A DNA stretch of 20,439 nt. Source: Actinomycetota bacterium (GTDB lineage Bacteria; Actinomycetota; Thermoleophilia; Solirubrobacterales; Solirubrobacteraceae). Position 1 is the stretch's first letter. Every line of letters starts with the position of its first letter. This document shows, in pieces, positions 6,375 through 13,316 of the stretch. The DNA is taken from NCBI GenBank assembly GCA_009699615.1, contig WLNV01000006.1, positions 1-20,439 on the forward strand, in the 5' to 3' direction. Below the pieces are notes generated by a model. That model was not told the DNA's origin, searched no databases, and saw only the letters and a list, made by a program, of their open reading frames with translations. The position numbers and the translations under genes are program-made.

Positions 6375-7496
6375 GTGTCACCCGACCCTCGACAGCCCAG
6401 CGGGCCACCCGAACGCGACCCGACCGCCAGCTACAACGTCTACCGCTCGCGTCCACGGGCGCGACCGACCGAGCCACCGGAGGCGCCCGGCAAGCCGCCA
6501 CGGCAGCCGCGCCAACCGCGAGCGCCACGGCAGCCGCGCGCAAAGCGACCGCGCAAGCGCTGGACGCTGCGGCGCGTCATCAAGACGATCGTGCTCGCCG
6601 TAATCGGCTGGATCGTACTTTCGCTCGTCATCTTCGCTTTCAGTGCACAGTTCCTCCAAGACCAGGTCGACGGCAAAGCGAAGGCGGCGCTGAGCCAGCC
6701 GGGGCTGCCGATCGTCTCACCGACCAATGTCCTGATCCTCGGTTCCGATCTACGCGCCAAGGGAACGAAGGAGCCGGGAGCGGCTACCTCTGGGCCGAGC
6801 CGCTCCGATTCGATCCAACTGATGCGCGTCGGTGGCGGCCACGGATCGAAGCTCTCGATTCCGCGTGACACCGTCGTCGATATTCCCGGCTACGGGCTGA
6901 ACAAGGTAAACGCCGCCTACGCCTACGGCGGCGCTGCGCTCTCGATCCGCACGCTTCGCTCATATCTCGGAATTGAGATCAACCACGTGATCGTTGTCAA
7001 CTTCGACAAGTTCCCCGACCTCGTCGATTCGATGGGCGGAATCGACTTCACCGGCGGCTGCGTTATCTCGAAGATCAACGGCGGCTTCGCCAACGGCGGC
7101 TACACGCTGCGGCTGAAGGCCGGCACAACCCACATCAACGGGGCTCAGGCGCTGGCGCTTGCGCGGACGAGAAAGAACGAATGCAATGCCGCCGACAACG
7201 ATCTAACGCGCGTCGTCAACCAACAGAAGATCATCAACGCGATGCGCTCGCGACTTCATGCGCCGCTTGGCTTCATCCGTTGGCCGCTGATTGCTTGGAG
7301 TGCGCCGCAAACAATCTCGTCCGACATGGGTGCCGCCGGGCTGCTCGGACTCGCCGCGACGATCGGCGTCTCCGGCAGCGGTTCACCTGCCGTGCTGAAG
7401 CCCGACGGGGCAGTGACTCTGCCCGACGGCGGCGCCGGCCTAACTGTCAGCCCCGCCTATCGCGAGCGGCAGGTGCAGAAGTTCCTCGACGGCTAG
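6375..7496 (+). CDS. LytR-CpsA-Psr (LCP) family cell-wall glycopolymer ligase
   Basis: A 373-aa type II membrane protein. The first 62 residues are a cytoplasmic, Pro/Arg-rich low-complexity tail, followed by a transmembrane helix at about 69-92 and an extracellular LCP domain. LCP motifs seen are ILGSD (121-125), SRSDSIQL (142-149), SIPRD (161-165), the NKVNAAYAYGG segment (176-186), a VVNFDKFPDLVDSMGGID segment (207-224) and ARTR (263-266). LCP enzymes move undecaprenyl-linked glycopolymers onto peptidoglycan (teichoic acid, arabinogalactan or capsule, depending on the organism). The start is GTG 6375; the long upstream extension of the frame would run antisense through the ROK gene. It might anchor the polymer modified by the operon at 2-4573, but that link is speculative. 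The stop is 3 bp from the convergent FmdB-like stop. Confidence 0.88.
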   Translation: MSPDPRQPSGPPERDPTASYNVYRSRPRARPTEPPEAPGKPPRQPRQPRAPRQPRAKRPRKRWTLRRVIKTIVLAVIGWIVLSLVIFAFSAQFLQDQVDGKAKAALSQPGLPIVSPTNVLILGSDLRAKGTKEPGAATSGPSRSDSIQLMRVGGGHGSKLSIPRDTVVDIPGYGLNKVNAAYAYGGAALSIRTLRSYLGIEINHVIVVNFDKFPDLVDSMGGIDFTGGCVISKINGGFANGGYTLRLKAGTTHINGAQALALARTRKNECNAADNDLTRVVNQQKIINAMRSRLHAPLGFIRWPLIAWSAPQTISSDMGAAGLLGLAATIGVSGSGSPAVLKPDGAVTLPDGGAGLTVSPAYRERQVQKFLDG

Positions 7497-7499
7497 AGA

Positions 7500-7862
7500 T
7501 CAGTCTTTTGAGCCGGACGGCGGCGACTTCGGCTTCTTCTCTTCGCTCTTGGCCTTCGGCTTCAGATCGCTCTTCGGCGCATCACTGGATGACGACTCCG
7601 ATTTAGCCTTGGCCTTGTCGGCGCTCTTCGCATCATGCTTGTCCGCGCCCTCTTTGGCTGAGGCCTCAAGCTCGCGGTTGCGCCGCTTGGTGCCGTAATC
7701 GGTGTTGTGGAAGCCCTTGCCTTTGAAGTGAATTGCGACCGGGTGAAAGACGCGCTCAACTGGGACACCGGTCTCGGGGTCGACCTTGAGCGCGTCGTCG
7801 GCCATCTTCTGGACAATCTCGAAGGTCGTTCCGTCTGGGCGTCTGTACTCATAAGTTGGCAT
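7500..7862 (-). CDS. FmdB-like regulatory protein lacking its zinc-ribbon cysteines
   Basis: A 120-aa protein starting MPTYEYRRPDG, the canonical FmdB N-terminus (MPTYEYxC..CG in most members). VERVFHPVAIHFKGKGFHNTDYG follows, which is the usual end of the FmdB core in actinobacteria. The two CxxC knuckles have become RPDG and VDPETG, and the whole protein contains no cysteine, so it cannot bind zinc in the family manner. The C-terminal 65 residues are a Lys/Ser/Asp/Ala-rich low-complexity tail. ATG 7862 is chosen over an upstream in-frame start at 7946 because it begins exactly at the family N-terminus and the extension would overlap glyS. FmdB proteins have no firm function (the name derives from formamidase regulation). 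It diverges from glyS with 62 bp between starts. Confidence 0.85.
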   Translation of the reverse strand: MPTYEYRRPDGTTFEIVQKMADDALKVDPETGVPVERVFHPVAIHFKGKGFHNTDYGTKRRNRELEASAKEGADKHDAKSADKAKAKSESSSSDAPKSDLKPKAKSEEKKPKSPPSGSKD

Positions 7863-7912
7863 CGAGGCCGAAGTATAGGAGCGGCTAAGAGCATTGCCGC
7901 GCGCCGCCCCCG

Positions 7913-7918
7913 TAGCAT
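7913..7918 (+). promoter_or_regulatory. Candidate -10 box for a leaderless glyS transcript
   Basis: TAGCAT matches the actinobacterial TANNNT -10 pattern and ends 6 bases before the glyS ATG, so transcription would begin on or next to the start codon. No Shine-Dalgarno of normal spacing is seen before this ATG. No convincing -35 was found. Confidence 0.4.
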
Positions 7919-7924
7919 GGGGCA

Positions 7925-9283
7925 ATGGCCGAAGACACAGTGACAATGGACAAGATCGTCGCGCTCTGCAAGAGGCGCGGATTCATCTTCCCTTCCTCCG
8001 AGATTTATGGCGGCCTTGGCTCGACCTACGACTTCGGCCACTACGGCGTTCTGCTTAAGACCAACGTCAAGGGCGAATGGTGGCGTTCGCTGCTGCAGCA
8101 GCGCGATGATGTGGTCGCGCTCGACTCGGCGATCCTCCAGCATCCACGGGTCTGGGAGGCAAGCGGCCACGTCGGCGGCTTCAGCGACCCGATGGTCGAC
8201 TGCAAGCAATGCGGCCAGCGTTTCCGCGCCGATCATCTCGATCAGCTTGCCTGCCCAAATAAGCCTTCGAAGCAGCCCGGAGAAGGCCCCGAGTGTGAGC
8301 TGACCGAGGCACGCGAGTTCAACCTGATGTTCGAGACGACGGTCGGCCCGCTGAAGGATTCCGGCTCGATCGCCTATCTACGCCCAGAGACCGCACAAGG
8401 AATTTTCATCAACTTCAAGAACGTGCTGCAGTTCTCGCGCAAGAAGCCGCCGTTCGGGATTGCGCAGATCGGCAAGTCGTTCCGTAACGAGATCACGCCC
8501 GGCAATTTCATCTTCCGCACACGCGAGTTTGAGCAGATGGAGATGGAGTTCTTCGTACCACCGGCCGAAGCCGATAAGTGGTTCGAGTTTTGGAGTACCG
8601 AACGGCAGCGTTGGTACACCGACCTTGGGATCCGCCCCGACCACCTCCAGCTTCGCGTCCACGAACAGGACGAGCTGAGCCACTATTCAAGCGGTACGAG
8701 CGACATTGAGTACCTCTTCCCGATCGGCTGGTCGGAGCTTGAGGGGATCGCCAACCGCGGAGACTTTGACCTCAAGCAGCACACCGAGTTCTCAGGCGAG
8801 AAGCTCGAATACTTCGATCAAGCCAGCGGCGAGAAGTACGTGCCCCATGTGATTGAGCCGGCCGCCGGCGCCGACCGCGCGACGCTCGCTTTCCTTGTTG
8901 ATGCCTACGACGAGGAGGAGATCGAAGGCGACGTGCGGACCGTGCTCCGGCTCCACCCTCGCCTCTCCCCGGTCAAGGTTGCGGTGCTGCCACTGGTCAA
9001 GAAGGACGGCCAGCCTGAGCTGGCGCGTGAAGCGTTCGAATCGCTGCGCGGGCTGATGACGACCGAGTACGACGAGGGCGGCTCAATCGGCAAGCGCTAC
9101 CGCCGGCAGGATGAGATCGGCACGCCATGGTGCGTGACAATCGACCATGACTCGATCGACGACCGAACCGTGACCGTCCGCGAACGCGATTCGCTCGCGC
9201 AGGAACGCGTTGCGATCGATGATCTGCCGGCGCTGCTTTCAGCGAAGCTGGCAGCCCCTTGGCAGAGCCCGAAACTGGGATAA
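7925..9283 (+). CDS. glyS: Glycyl-tRNA synthetase (dimeric alpha2 type)
   Basis: A 452-aa class II aminoacyl-tRNA synthetase charging tRNA-Gly. The N-terminus has DKIVALCKRRGFIFPSSEIYGG (9-30), typical of the alpha2 bacterial/eukaryotic-type enzyme. A Cys-containing insertion (CKQCG ... CP ... C, about 98-124) is likely zinc-binding. LRPETAQGIF and GKSFRNEITPGNFIFRTREFEQMEMEFF form the substrate and motif 2 region. PAAGADRATLAFL is motif 3 with its Arg. The C-terminal anticodon-binding domain has KVAVLPLVKK, YDEGGSIGKRYRRQDEIGTPWCVTID and the DRTVTVRERD ending. Length is close to the family norm (about 460). ATG 7925 is used; no good Shine-Dalgarno precedes it, in line with a leaderless mRNA. 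This form acts alone, so no alpha/beta glyQ partner is expected. Confidence 0.95.
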   Translation: MAEDTVTMDKIVALCKRRGFIFPSSEIYGGLGSTYDFGHYGVLLKTNVKGEWWRSLLQQRDDVVALDSAILQHPRVWEASGHVGGFSDPMVDCKQCGQRFRADHLDQLACPNKPSKQPGEGPECELTEAREFNLMFETTVGPLKDSGSIAYLRPETAQGIFINFKNVLQFSRKKPPFGIAQIGKSFRNEITPGNFIFRTREFEQMEMEFFVPPAEADKWFEFWSTERQRWYTDLGIRPDHLQLRVHEQDELSHYSSGTSDIEYLFPIGWSELEGIANRGDFDLKQHTEFSGEKLEYFDQASGEKYVPHVIEPAAGADRATLAFLVDAYDEEEIEGDVRTVLRLHPRLSPVKVAVLPLVKKDGQPELAREAFESLRGLMTTEYDEGGSIGKRYRRQDEIGTPWCVTIDHDSIDDRTVTVRERDSLAQERVAIDDLPALLSAKLAAPWQSPKLG

Positions 9284-9311
9284 CCGCGTCGGCGGCCGGC
9301 GGCGAGCGGTT
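9282..9311 (+). terminator. GC-rich hairpin at the end of glyS (possible terminator)
   Basis: AACCGC (9282-9287) pairs with GCGGTT (9306-9311), enclosing an 18-base GC-rich segment that can fold further. It begins inside the glyS stop codon and is followed by ATGCTTCTT, which is only weakly T-rich. A terminator is plausible but unproven. Confidence 0.3.
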
Positions 9312-9318
9312 ATGCTTC

Positions 9319-9333
9319 TTGACACACTGTCAA
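9319..9333. promoter_or_regulatory. Perfect 15-bp palindromic operator candidate upstream of the R2lox-SCP2 gene
   Basis: TTGACA (9319-9324), spacer CAC, TGTCAA (9328-9333) is a perfect 6-bp inverted repeat 31 bases before the ATG of the di-iron protein. The left arm is also a consensus -35 hexamer, but no good -10 lies 16-18 bases after it. Alternatively TATGCT (9311-9316) is a TANNNT -10, which would put the transcription start inside the palindrome. Either way a dimeric repressor (for example TetR or GntR type) bound here would block transcription. No regulator gene is adjacent. Confidence 0.5.
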
Positions 9334-9364
9334 ACTTTGCTCGAAGCTGAGAGGAACCCTCAAG

Positions 9365-10645
9365 ATGGCTACCACTGCCCCGCGCCCGAAATCCCGTCGC
9401 GCCGCCGACGACATCAGCTACACCGATCTTTACGAGCGCTGGGAGCGCGGCAACTGGTCGGCAACCGAGATCGACTTCACTCAGGACAAGATCGATTGGG
9501 AAGAGAAGATGACCGACGAGCAGCGCCGCACGGCGATGTGGCTCTTCTCACTCTTCTTCCACGGCGAGGACGCCGTCACCGATGGCCTATCGCCCTACAT
9601 CGACGCGGCGCCGCTTGAAGAGCAGAAGTACTTCATCGCTACGCAGCAAGTTGACGAGGCGCGCCACAGCGTCTTCTTCAACCGCTTCATGAATGAAGTT
9701 GTTGGCCTTGGCGACGGCAGCATCGCCGGCGGCATGAACGCCACCGCGGGCCAGCTCAGCTGGGGTCACAAGATGATCTTCCAGGGGCTTGAAGATATGT
9801 GCGTCCAACTGCGCGCCGACCAGTCGCCGCACCAGTTCGCACGGGCGATCACGCTCTACCACATCCTGATTGAGGCCTCGCTCGCGCAGCCCGGCCAGCA
9901 TGTGATCGAGGCCTTCCTCGAGCAGGAGGATCTGCTGCCAGGATTCCGCTCAGGGATCGCCAACGTCGCGCTCGACGAGCAGCGCCACATCGCCTTCGGC
10001 GTCAAGGCCCTAGCCGACCTCTACGACGCCGACCCGAAGGGCACCGAGACCGCCGTGCTCGACGTACTACGTGAGAACGGCGTCTTCATCTCCGGCGTCG
10101 CGATGCCGCCCAACTGGGACGAGAGCTACTTCACGGCCTTCAACTACTCCTACGACGATCTTGGCCGCGACGGAGTCAAGGCGCTTGAGTCGCGACTGAA
10201 GGCGATCGGGATCGACCTCCACGAGGTTGAACGCTCGCCGATCGCGGTTGACCTGCCGCTGGACGAGCGTGCCGACCGCGGCCGCGTGCTGCTGCAGGCG
10301 AACCTTGTCGGCCCGGACCGCCCGGCCTCACGCGAGCCTTACCCAACCGAGGTGATGTTTGATGCGATCGCTCGCGCGGGAGATGTCCACGTCGTTGCTT
10401 CAGGGACGGTGATCGAGTGGGCTTTCACAGACGCCGAGCCCTGGCAGATCAGCTTCGATGCGGGCAAGTGCAGCGCCCAGCGCGGCACGCCACGCAAGGC
10501 GAACCTCAAGCTCGTGATCTCATTTGACGACTGGGCCGACCTGTTCGCCAAGCGCGTCGACGCCCGCAAGCTGCTGCTGACGCGCAAGCTGCGCCCGAAG
10601 GGCAACCTGCGCCTGTTCGCGAAGTTCGGGAAGCTCTTCCCGTAG
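9365..10645 (+). CDS. R2lox-like di-metal oxidase fused to a C-terminal SCP2 lipid-binding domain
   Basis: A 426-aa two-domain protein. Residues about 15-290 are a ferritin-like R2 fold. All six metal ligands of the R2/R2lox family are present: Glu68, Glu98, His101, Glu170, Glu205 and His208 (motifs GEDAV, DEARH, LIEA, DEQRH). Val71 and Tyr165 occupy the positions that form the Val-Tyr ether cross-link in the Mn/Fe ligand-binding oxidase Rv0233 of M. tuberculosis. This supports R2lox rather than a ribonucleotide reductase small subunit, and no nrdE/A partner is present. Residues about 328-425 look like an SCP2 sterol-carrier domain (VVASGTVIEWAF, KANLKLVISFDDWADLFAKR, GNLRLFAKFGKLF). R2lox proteins bind a long-chain fatty acid, so a fused lipid-binding domain is sensible. 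ATG 9365 has GAGAGGA (9349-9355) at 9-base spacing. The substrate is unknown. Confidence 0.85.
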   Translation: MATTAPRPKSRRAADDISYTDLYERWERGNWSATEIDFTQDKIDWEEKMTDEQRRTAMWLFSLFFHGEDAVTDGLSPYIDAAPLEEQKYFIATQQVDEARHSVFFNRFMNEVVGLGDGSIAGGMNATAGQLSWGHKMIFQGLEDMCVQLRADQSPHQFARAITLYHILIEASLAQPGQHVIEAFLEQEDLLPGFRSGIANVALDEQRHIAFGVKALADLYDADPKGTETAVLDVLRENGVFISGVAMPPNWDESYFTAFNYSYDDLGRDGVKALESRLKAIGIDLHEVERSPIAVDLPLDERADRGRVLLQANLVGPDRPASREPYPTEVMFDAIARAGDVHVVASGTVIEWAFTDAEPWQISFDAGKCSAQRGTPRKANLKLVISFDDWADLFAKRVDARKLLLTRKLRPKGNLRLFAKFGKLFP

Positions 10646-10656
10646 CGCGGGGAGCT
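10632..10656. terminator. Hairpin between convergent genes (bidirectional terminator candidate)
   Basis: AGCTC (10632-10636) pairs with GAGCT (10652-10656). After a 2-base bulge, CCCG (10639-10642) pairs with CGGG (10648-10651), with TAGCG as the loop. It covers the stop of the R2lox-SCP2 gene and touches the stop of the opposing gene. No T-run follows on either side, so termination is only suggested by position and symmetry. Confidence 0.35.
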
Positions 10657-11176
10657 ACTCGCTGTCTACAGCAGCGTCTGCGTCGGCCGTGTCGGCCTTG
10701 CCGTTCGTTGCAGCAACATCGGCCGTCGAAGGCGCTTCGGCCTTCGCGCTCGAAGCAGGCGGTGCTGTCGTAGGCACGTAGTCAAACTCTTCTTCAGCGC
10801 CGAACAGCAGGTCGAGAACCTTGTTGCGCAGCCCTTCGCTCAACGCGATAGCCAGAACGACTCCGGCGCTGATGATTACGAGGTTGCGAACGATGTGATG
10901 TGAACGACGCGGCTGGATGATCAGCGCACGCGTCTCCATTGCGGCCTCGCTGGCGCGCTTGATTGAACGCTGAACCTTGCGGTCGTCGAGAATCGCCGAA
11001 GCCGGGCTGTCGCTCTTTGAGATGCGATCGATCGCTTCGCGCGCCGCTGCGTAAGCAACGCGGGCGTTGTCGCGAATCTCGGGGTCTTCAACTACCCGAC
11101 GGACGTACGGGTTGCCAAGTAGGTCTTGTGCTGCGCTGGCGGCGCTTGCCGCACGTTCAGAAGCCGAAGCCATCAT
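10655..11176 (-). CDS. Uncharacterised single-pass membrane protein
   Basis: A 173-aa protein of unrecognised family. Residues 1-95 are a predicted helical, charged cytoplasmic region rich in Ala, Arg and Glu (NPYVRRVVEDPEIRDNARVA), similar in style to YtxH/apolipoprotein-like helices but without a clear match. A single transmembrane helix lies at about 97-113 (LVIISAGVVLAIALSEG). The last 40 residues are an acidic Ala/Thr/Asp-rich low-complexity tail. Tandem ATGs at 11176 and 11173 are both possible starts; AGGGAG lies 4 and 7 bases upstream of them respectively, and the longer form is annotated. An in-frame TTG at 11179 is less likely. It follows the MBL-fold gene on the same strand after 55 bp and appears to have its own promoter. 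Confidence 0.75.
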   Translation of the reverse strand: MMASASERAASAASAAQDLLGNPYVRRVVEDPEIRDNARVAYAAAREAIDRISKSDSPASAILDDRKVQRSIKRASEAAMETRALIIQPRRSHHIVRNLVIISAGVVLAIALSEGLRNKVLDLLFGAEEEFDYVPTTAPPASSAKAEAPSTADVAATNGKADTADADAAVDSE

Positions 11177-11186
11177 CAATCTCCCT

Positions 11187-11248
11187 AGTGGAATACCGAG
11201 CTTTCAGCATACCCGCTGCGTCAACTTTGTGTCAGCAGTGGAATACCG
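11187..11248. repeat. 12-bp direct repeat, two copies 50 bp apart
   Basis: AGTGGAATACCG occurs at 11187-11198 and again at 11237-11248, an exact 12-base match. The second copy encodes the last residues of the MBL-fold protein; the first lies in the leader of the downstream gene. It may be a remnant of a small duplication or a pair of binding sites. No further copies were noticed in the window. Confidence 0.5.
11206..11235 (-). promoter_or_regulatory. Candidate promoter of the membrane-protein gene
   Basis: Reading the - strand, CTGACA (11235-11230) and TATGCT (11211-11206) are separated by 18 bases, a good fit to a sigma-70-type promoter. It would start transcription near 11199 and give a leader of about 23 bases containing the AGGGAG ribosome-binding site. 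The -35 box overlaps the stop codon of the upstream MBL-fold gene. Confidence 0.5.
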
Positions 11249-12002
11249 CGCCCTCTGAAGCAAGCTCTACCCCGGCGCCAAACGCTTCGGAGGCCTGAGC
11301 GACTGAAAGCTCCTGATCGAGCTCATCTGGGATGTGCGTCAGCACCAAGCGGCCAACCTTCGCGGCGCGGCCGTGCTCCCCGGCCTCTGTCGCGGTCAGA
11401 TGGCCGCGCGGCTCGCCATCTCCGGCAACGCGAAGCGTCGATTCAATCAGGAGCAGGTCGCTGCGGTCGGCGAAGTCGACCAGCTCGCGGTTCGGCGCGC
11501 AGTCGGCACCAAAGGTAAAGCGGCCCTCTTCACCGGCCGCAGTGATCGATATCGCAAAGGTTGGGACGTAGTGAGGCACGAGGCAGAAGCGCAGCGCGAA
11601 ATCTCCGGCTTGAACCGGTTCCCCAGGACCGTATTCGCTGACATCGAAGGCATCAACGATCGTCTCGCCTGGCCCGAACGTCGCGGCGATGTTGCAGAGG
11701 GCTTCGCCACCGCCGACAGGAACGAAGAGTTTCGGCCGGGGCGCAGGATTCTCCGTCGACCAGCGCGGAGAGTAGGTCAGCGCGTAGGCGTACGGCATCA
11801 GGTCGAGGCAGTGGTCGCCGTGGAAGTGACTGATCACGATCGCGTCGATTTCGGCGTAGTCGATCCGCTCTCGAAGCTTGCCGAAAACGCCGCTGCCGCA
11901 GTCGACGAGAAGCTTCGTATTCGCCGTCTCGACGAGATATCCGCTGCAGGCCCCACCAGCGTCGGGCCACGAGGGCGACTTGCCAAGAATTGTTATCTGC
12001 AT
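11232..12002 (-). CDS. MBL-fold metallohydrolase (Rv1339-like, possible cyclic-nucleotide phosphodiesterase)
   Basis: A 256-aa RNase Z-type metallo-beta-lactamase-fold protein. The metal motif is SHFHGDHCLDL (58-68: His59, His61, Asp63, His64). Further ligands are probably the His in LVPHYVPTF, the Asp in FGADCAPN and the His in LTHIPDELD. The pattern GHLTATEAGEHGRAAKVGRLVLTHIP closely resembles the C-terminal part of mycobacterial Rv1339, an atypical class II phosphodiesterase that degrades cAMP, as does SHxHxDHCLDL. A cyclic-nucleotide phosphodiesterase is therefore a better guess than tRNA 3' processing, but the substrate is not shown by the sequence. ATG 12002 starts exactly at the first beta strand. 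It diverges from the antiporter gene with 43 bp between starts. Confidence 0.75.
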   Translation of the reverse strand: MQITILGKSPSWPDAGGACSGYLVETANTKLLVDCGSGVFGKLRERIDYAEIDAIVISHFHGDHCLDLMPYAYALTYSPRWSTENPAPRPKLFVPVGGGEALCNIAATFGPGETIVDAFDVSEYGPGEPVQAGDFALRFCLVPHYVPTFAISITAAGEEGRFTFGADCAPNRELVDFADRSDLLLIESTLRVAGDGEPRGHLTATEAGEHGRAAKVGRLVLTHIPDELDQELSVAQASEAFGAGVELASEGAVFHC

Positions 12003-12045
12003 CGCGCGAGCCGCCCCTTTCCGCTGCTTCTGAGACTCTACCTAG

Positions 12046-13299
12046 GTGGAGACTTTTGAGATCGCGCTGATCGTGCTCGGCGCGTTGCTGATGATCGGCG
12101 CGCTGCTTTCGGGCTACGTCAAGCGCAGCTTCCTTTCGCTTACTGCGCTCTATGTGCTGGTCGGTTTCGCGCTCGGTCAGGGCGGACTTGCCGTACTCGA
12201 TTTCAATGCACAGGAGGGATTCGTCAAGGAGCTCGCGATCCTCGCGCTGGTTGTAATTCTCTTCCGCGACGGACTGGAGGTCGAGGCCGAGCTGCTGGCC
12301 AAGCAGTGGCACCTACCGCTGCGCAAGCTGATCATCGCGATGCCGATCACGGCGGCGATCATCACGCTCGCCGGCCACTTCATCGTCGGCCTCAGCTGGC
12401 TCGAAGCTGCGCTGCTCGGTGCGCTGCTCTCGCCGACCGACCCGGTCCTCTCATCTGCGGTCGTGACCAATCCGCGCGTCCCGAGGCTGATTCGCAACTC
12501 TTTGAATCTTGAGTCGGGACTCAACGACGGGCTTGCACTGGCTTTGATCATCCCCGTCGCCGCAGCGCTGAAGGGCACCAGCGATGGGATGGTCTGGTGG
12601 CAGTTCATGCTTGAAGACATGGCGATCGGCTTCGCCGCGGGAATCGCGTTCGGCTACCTCGCCTCAGTACTGATCCCACGCTCCGGAGAGGGGTCAGGAA
12701 TCCCCGACCACCACAAGGTCCTCTACGCCCTCGGCGTCGCGCTGCTGACCTACGGAATCCTCTCGTTCGCTGGCCACGGCAACGCCTTCATCGCCGTCTA
12801 CGTCTGCGCGATCACGCTCGGCGTGCGCCGAGCCGACATCCGCGACTACTTCAACAGCGGCGCAGAGGAGATCGTCGAGCTTGTCAAGCTTGGAATCTTC
12901 GTCGTCTTCGGCTCGATCCTGACGGTGCAGGCACTCTTCTCCGACGGCTGGGCGGCAGTCGCTGTCGTCGTCGTTACGTTGACCGTCGCGCGGACGGCCG
13001 GAGTGTGGCTCTCGCTGATCGGCAACCGCGAGCGGCTCAGCACACAAACGAAGGCCTTCATGAGCTGGTTCGGTCCGAAGGGCGTCGCGACGATGACCTA
13101 CTCGCTCTTCCTGCTCGCACTAGGTATCCCGGGAGCGACCGAGGTGACGAACCTCGCTGCACTGTGCGTCGTGACCTCAATCATCGCCCACGGGTTGACC
13201 GACACGCCCGGAGCCAACTGGATCGGGCGCGTTGCTGCAGCAGCGCGCGAGAAGGCGCAGCGAGACGGGCAGCCGGTCCCTCCCGACGCAATCGTCTAG
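12046..13299 (+). CDS. CPA1-type cation/proton antiporter (NhaP-like)
   Basis: A 417-aa polytopic inner-membrane protein with roughly 11-13 hydrophobic helices, exchanging Na+ or K+ for H+. Family signatures are LLSPTDPVLSSAVV (127-140), with the TDP motif at 131-133, and the transport-site Asn-Asp pair in ESGLNDGLALAL (156-166: Asn160, Asp161). An FGPKGVATM segment lies near the C-terminus, like the FxxxRG region of CPA1 members. There is only a short soluble C-terminal tail and no RCK/TrkA-C domain, so no nucleotide gating is visible. The start is GTG 12046, 43 bp from the divergent MBL-fold gene; the first transmembrane helix begins immediately. The two genes may share regulatory DNA. Ion specificity cannot be read from the sequence. 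Confidence 0.88.
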   Translation: METFEIALIVLGALLMIGALLSGYVKRSFLSLTALYVLVGFALGQGGLAVLDFNAQEGFVKELAILALVVILFRDGLEVEAELLAKQWHLPLRKLIIAMPITAAIITLAGHFIVGLSWLEAALLGALLSPTDPVLSSAVVTNPRVPRLIRNSLNLESGLNDGLALALIIPVAAALKGTSDGMVWWQFMLEDMAIGFAAGIAFGYLASVLIPRSGEGSGIPDHHKVLYALGVALLTYGILSFAGHGNAFIAVYVCAITLGVRRADIRDYFNSGAEEIVELVKLGIFVVFGSILTVQALFSDGWAAVAVVVVTLTVARTAGVWLSLIGNRERLSTQTKAFMSWFGPKGVATMTYSLFLLALGIPGATEVTNLAALCVVTSIIAHGLTDTPGANWIGRVAAAAREKAQRDGQPVPPDAIV

Positions 13300-13316
13300 C
13301 GCTCTAACTAAGCGCT
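13298..13316. terminator. Small hairpin between convergent antiporter and Cys-rich genes
   Basis: AGCGCT at 13298-13303 and again at 13311-13316 (each self-complementary, so they pair) with a 7-base loop CTAACTA, spanning both stop codons. No T-tract follows, so it is a weak bidirectional terminator candidate. Confidence 0.3.

Noticed and set aside
5681..6868. 395-aa open frame on the + strand
   Set aside because: It is antisense to the ROK kinase and out of frame with the LCP gene, and has no motif.
7863..7946. Longer N-terminus for the FmdB-like protein
   Set aside because: The extension would precede the universally N-terminal MPTYEY motif and overlap glyS.
9365..10645. Ribonucleotide reductase beta subunit (NrdB/NrdF) for the di-metal protein
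   Set aside because: The Val71/Tyr165 pair matches R2lox, there is no reductase large subunit nearby, and an SCP2 domain is fused to it.
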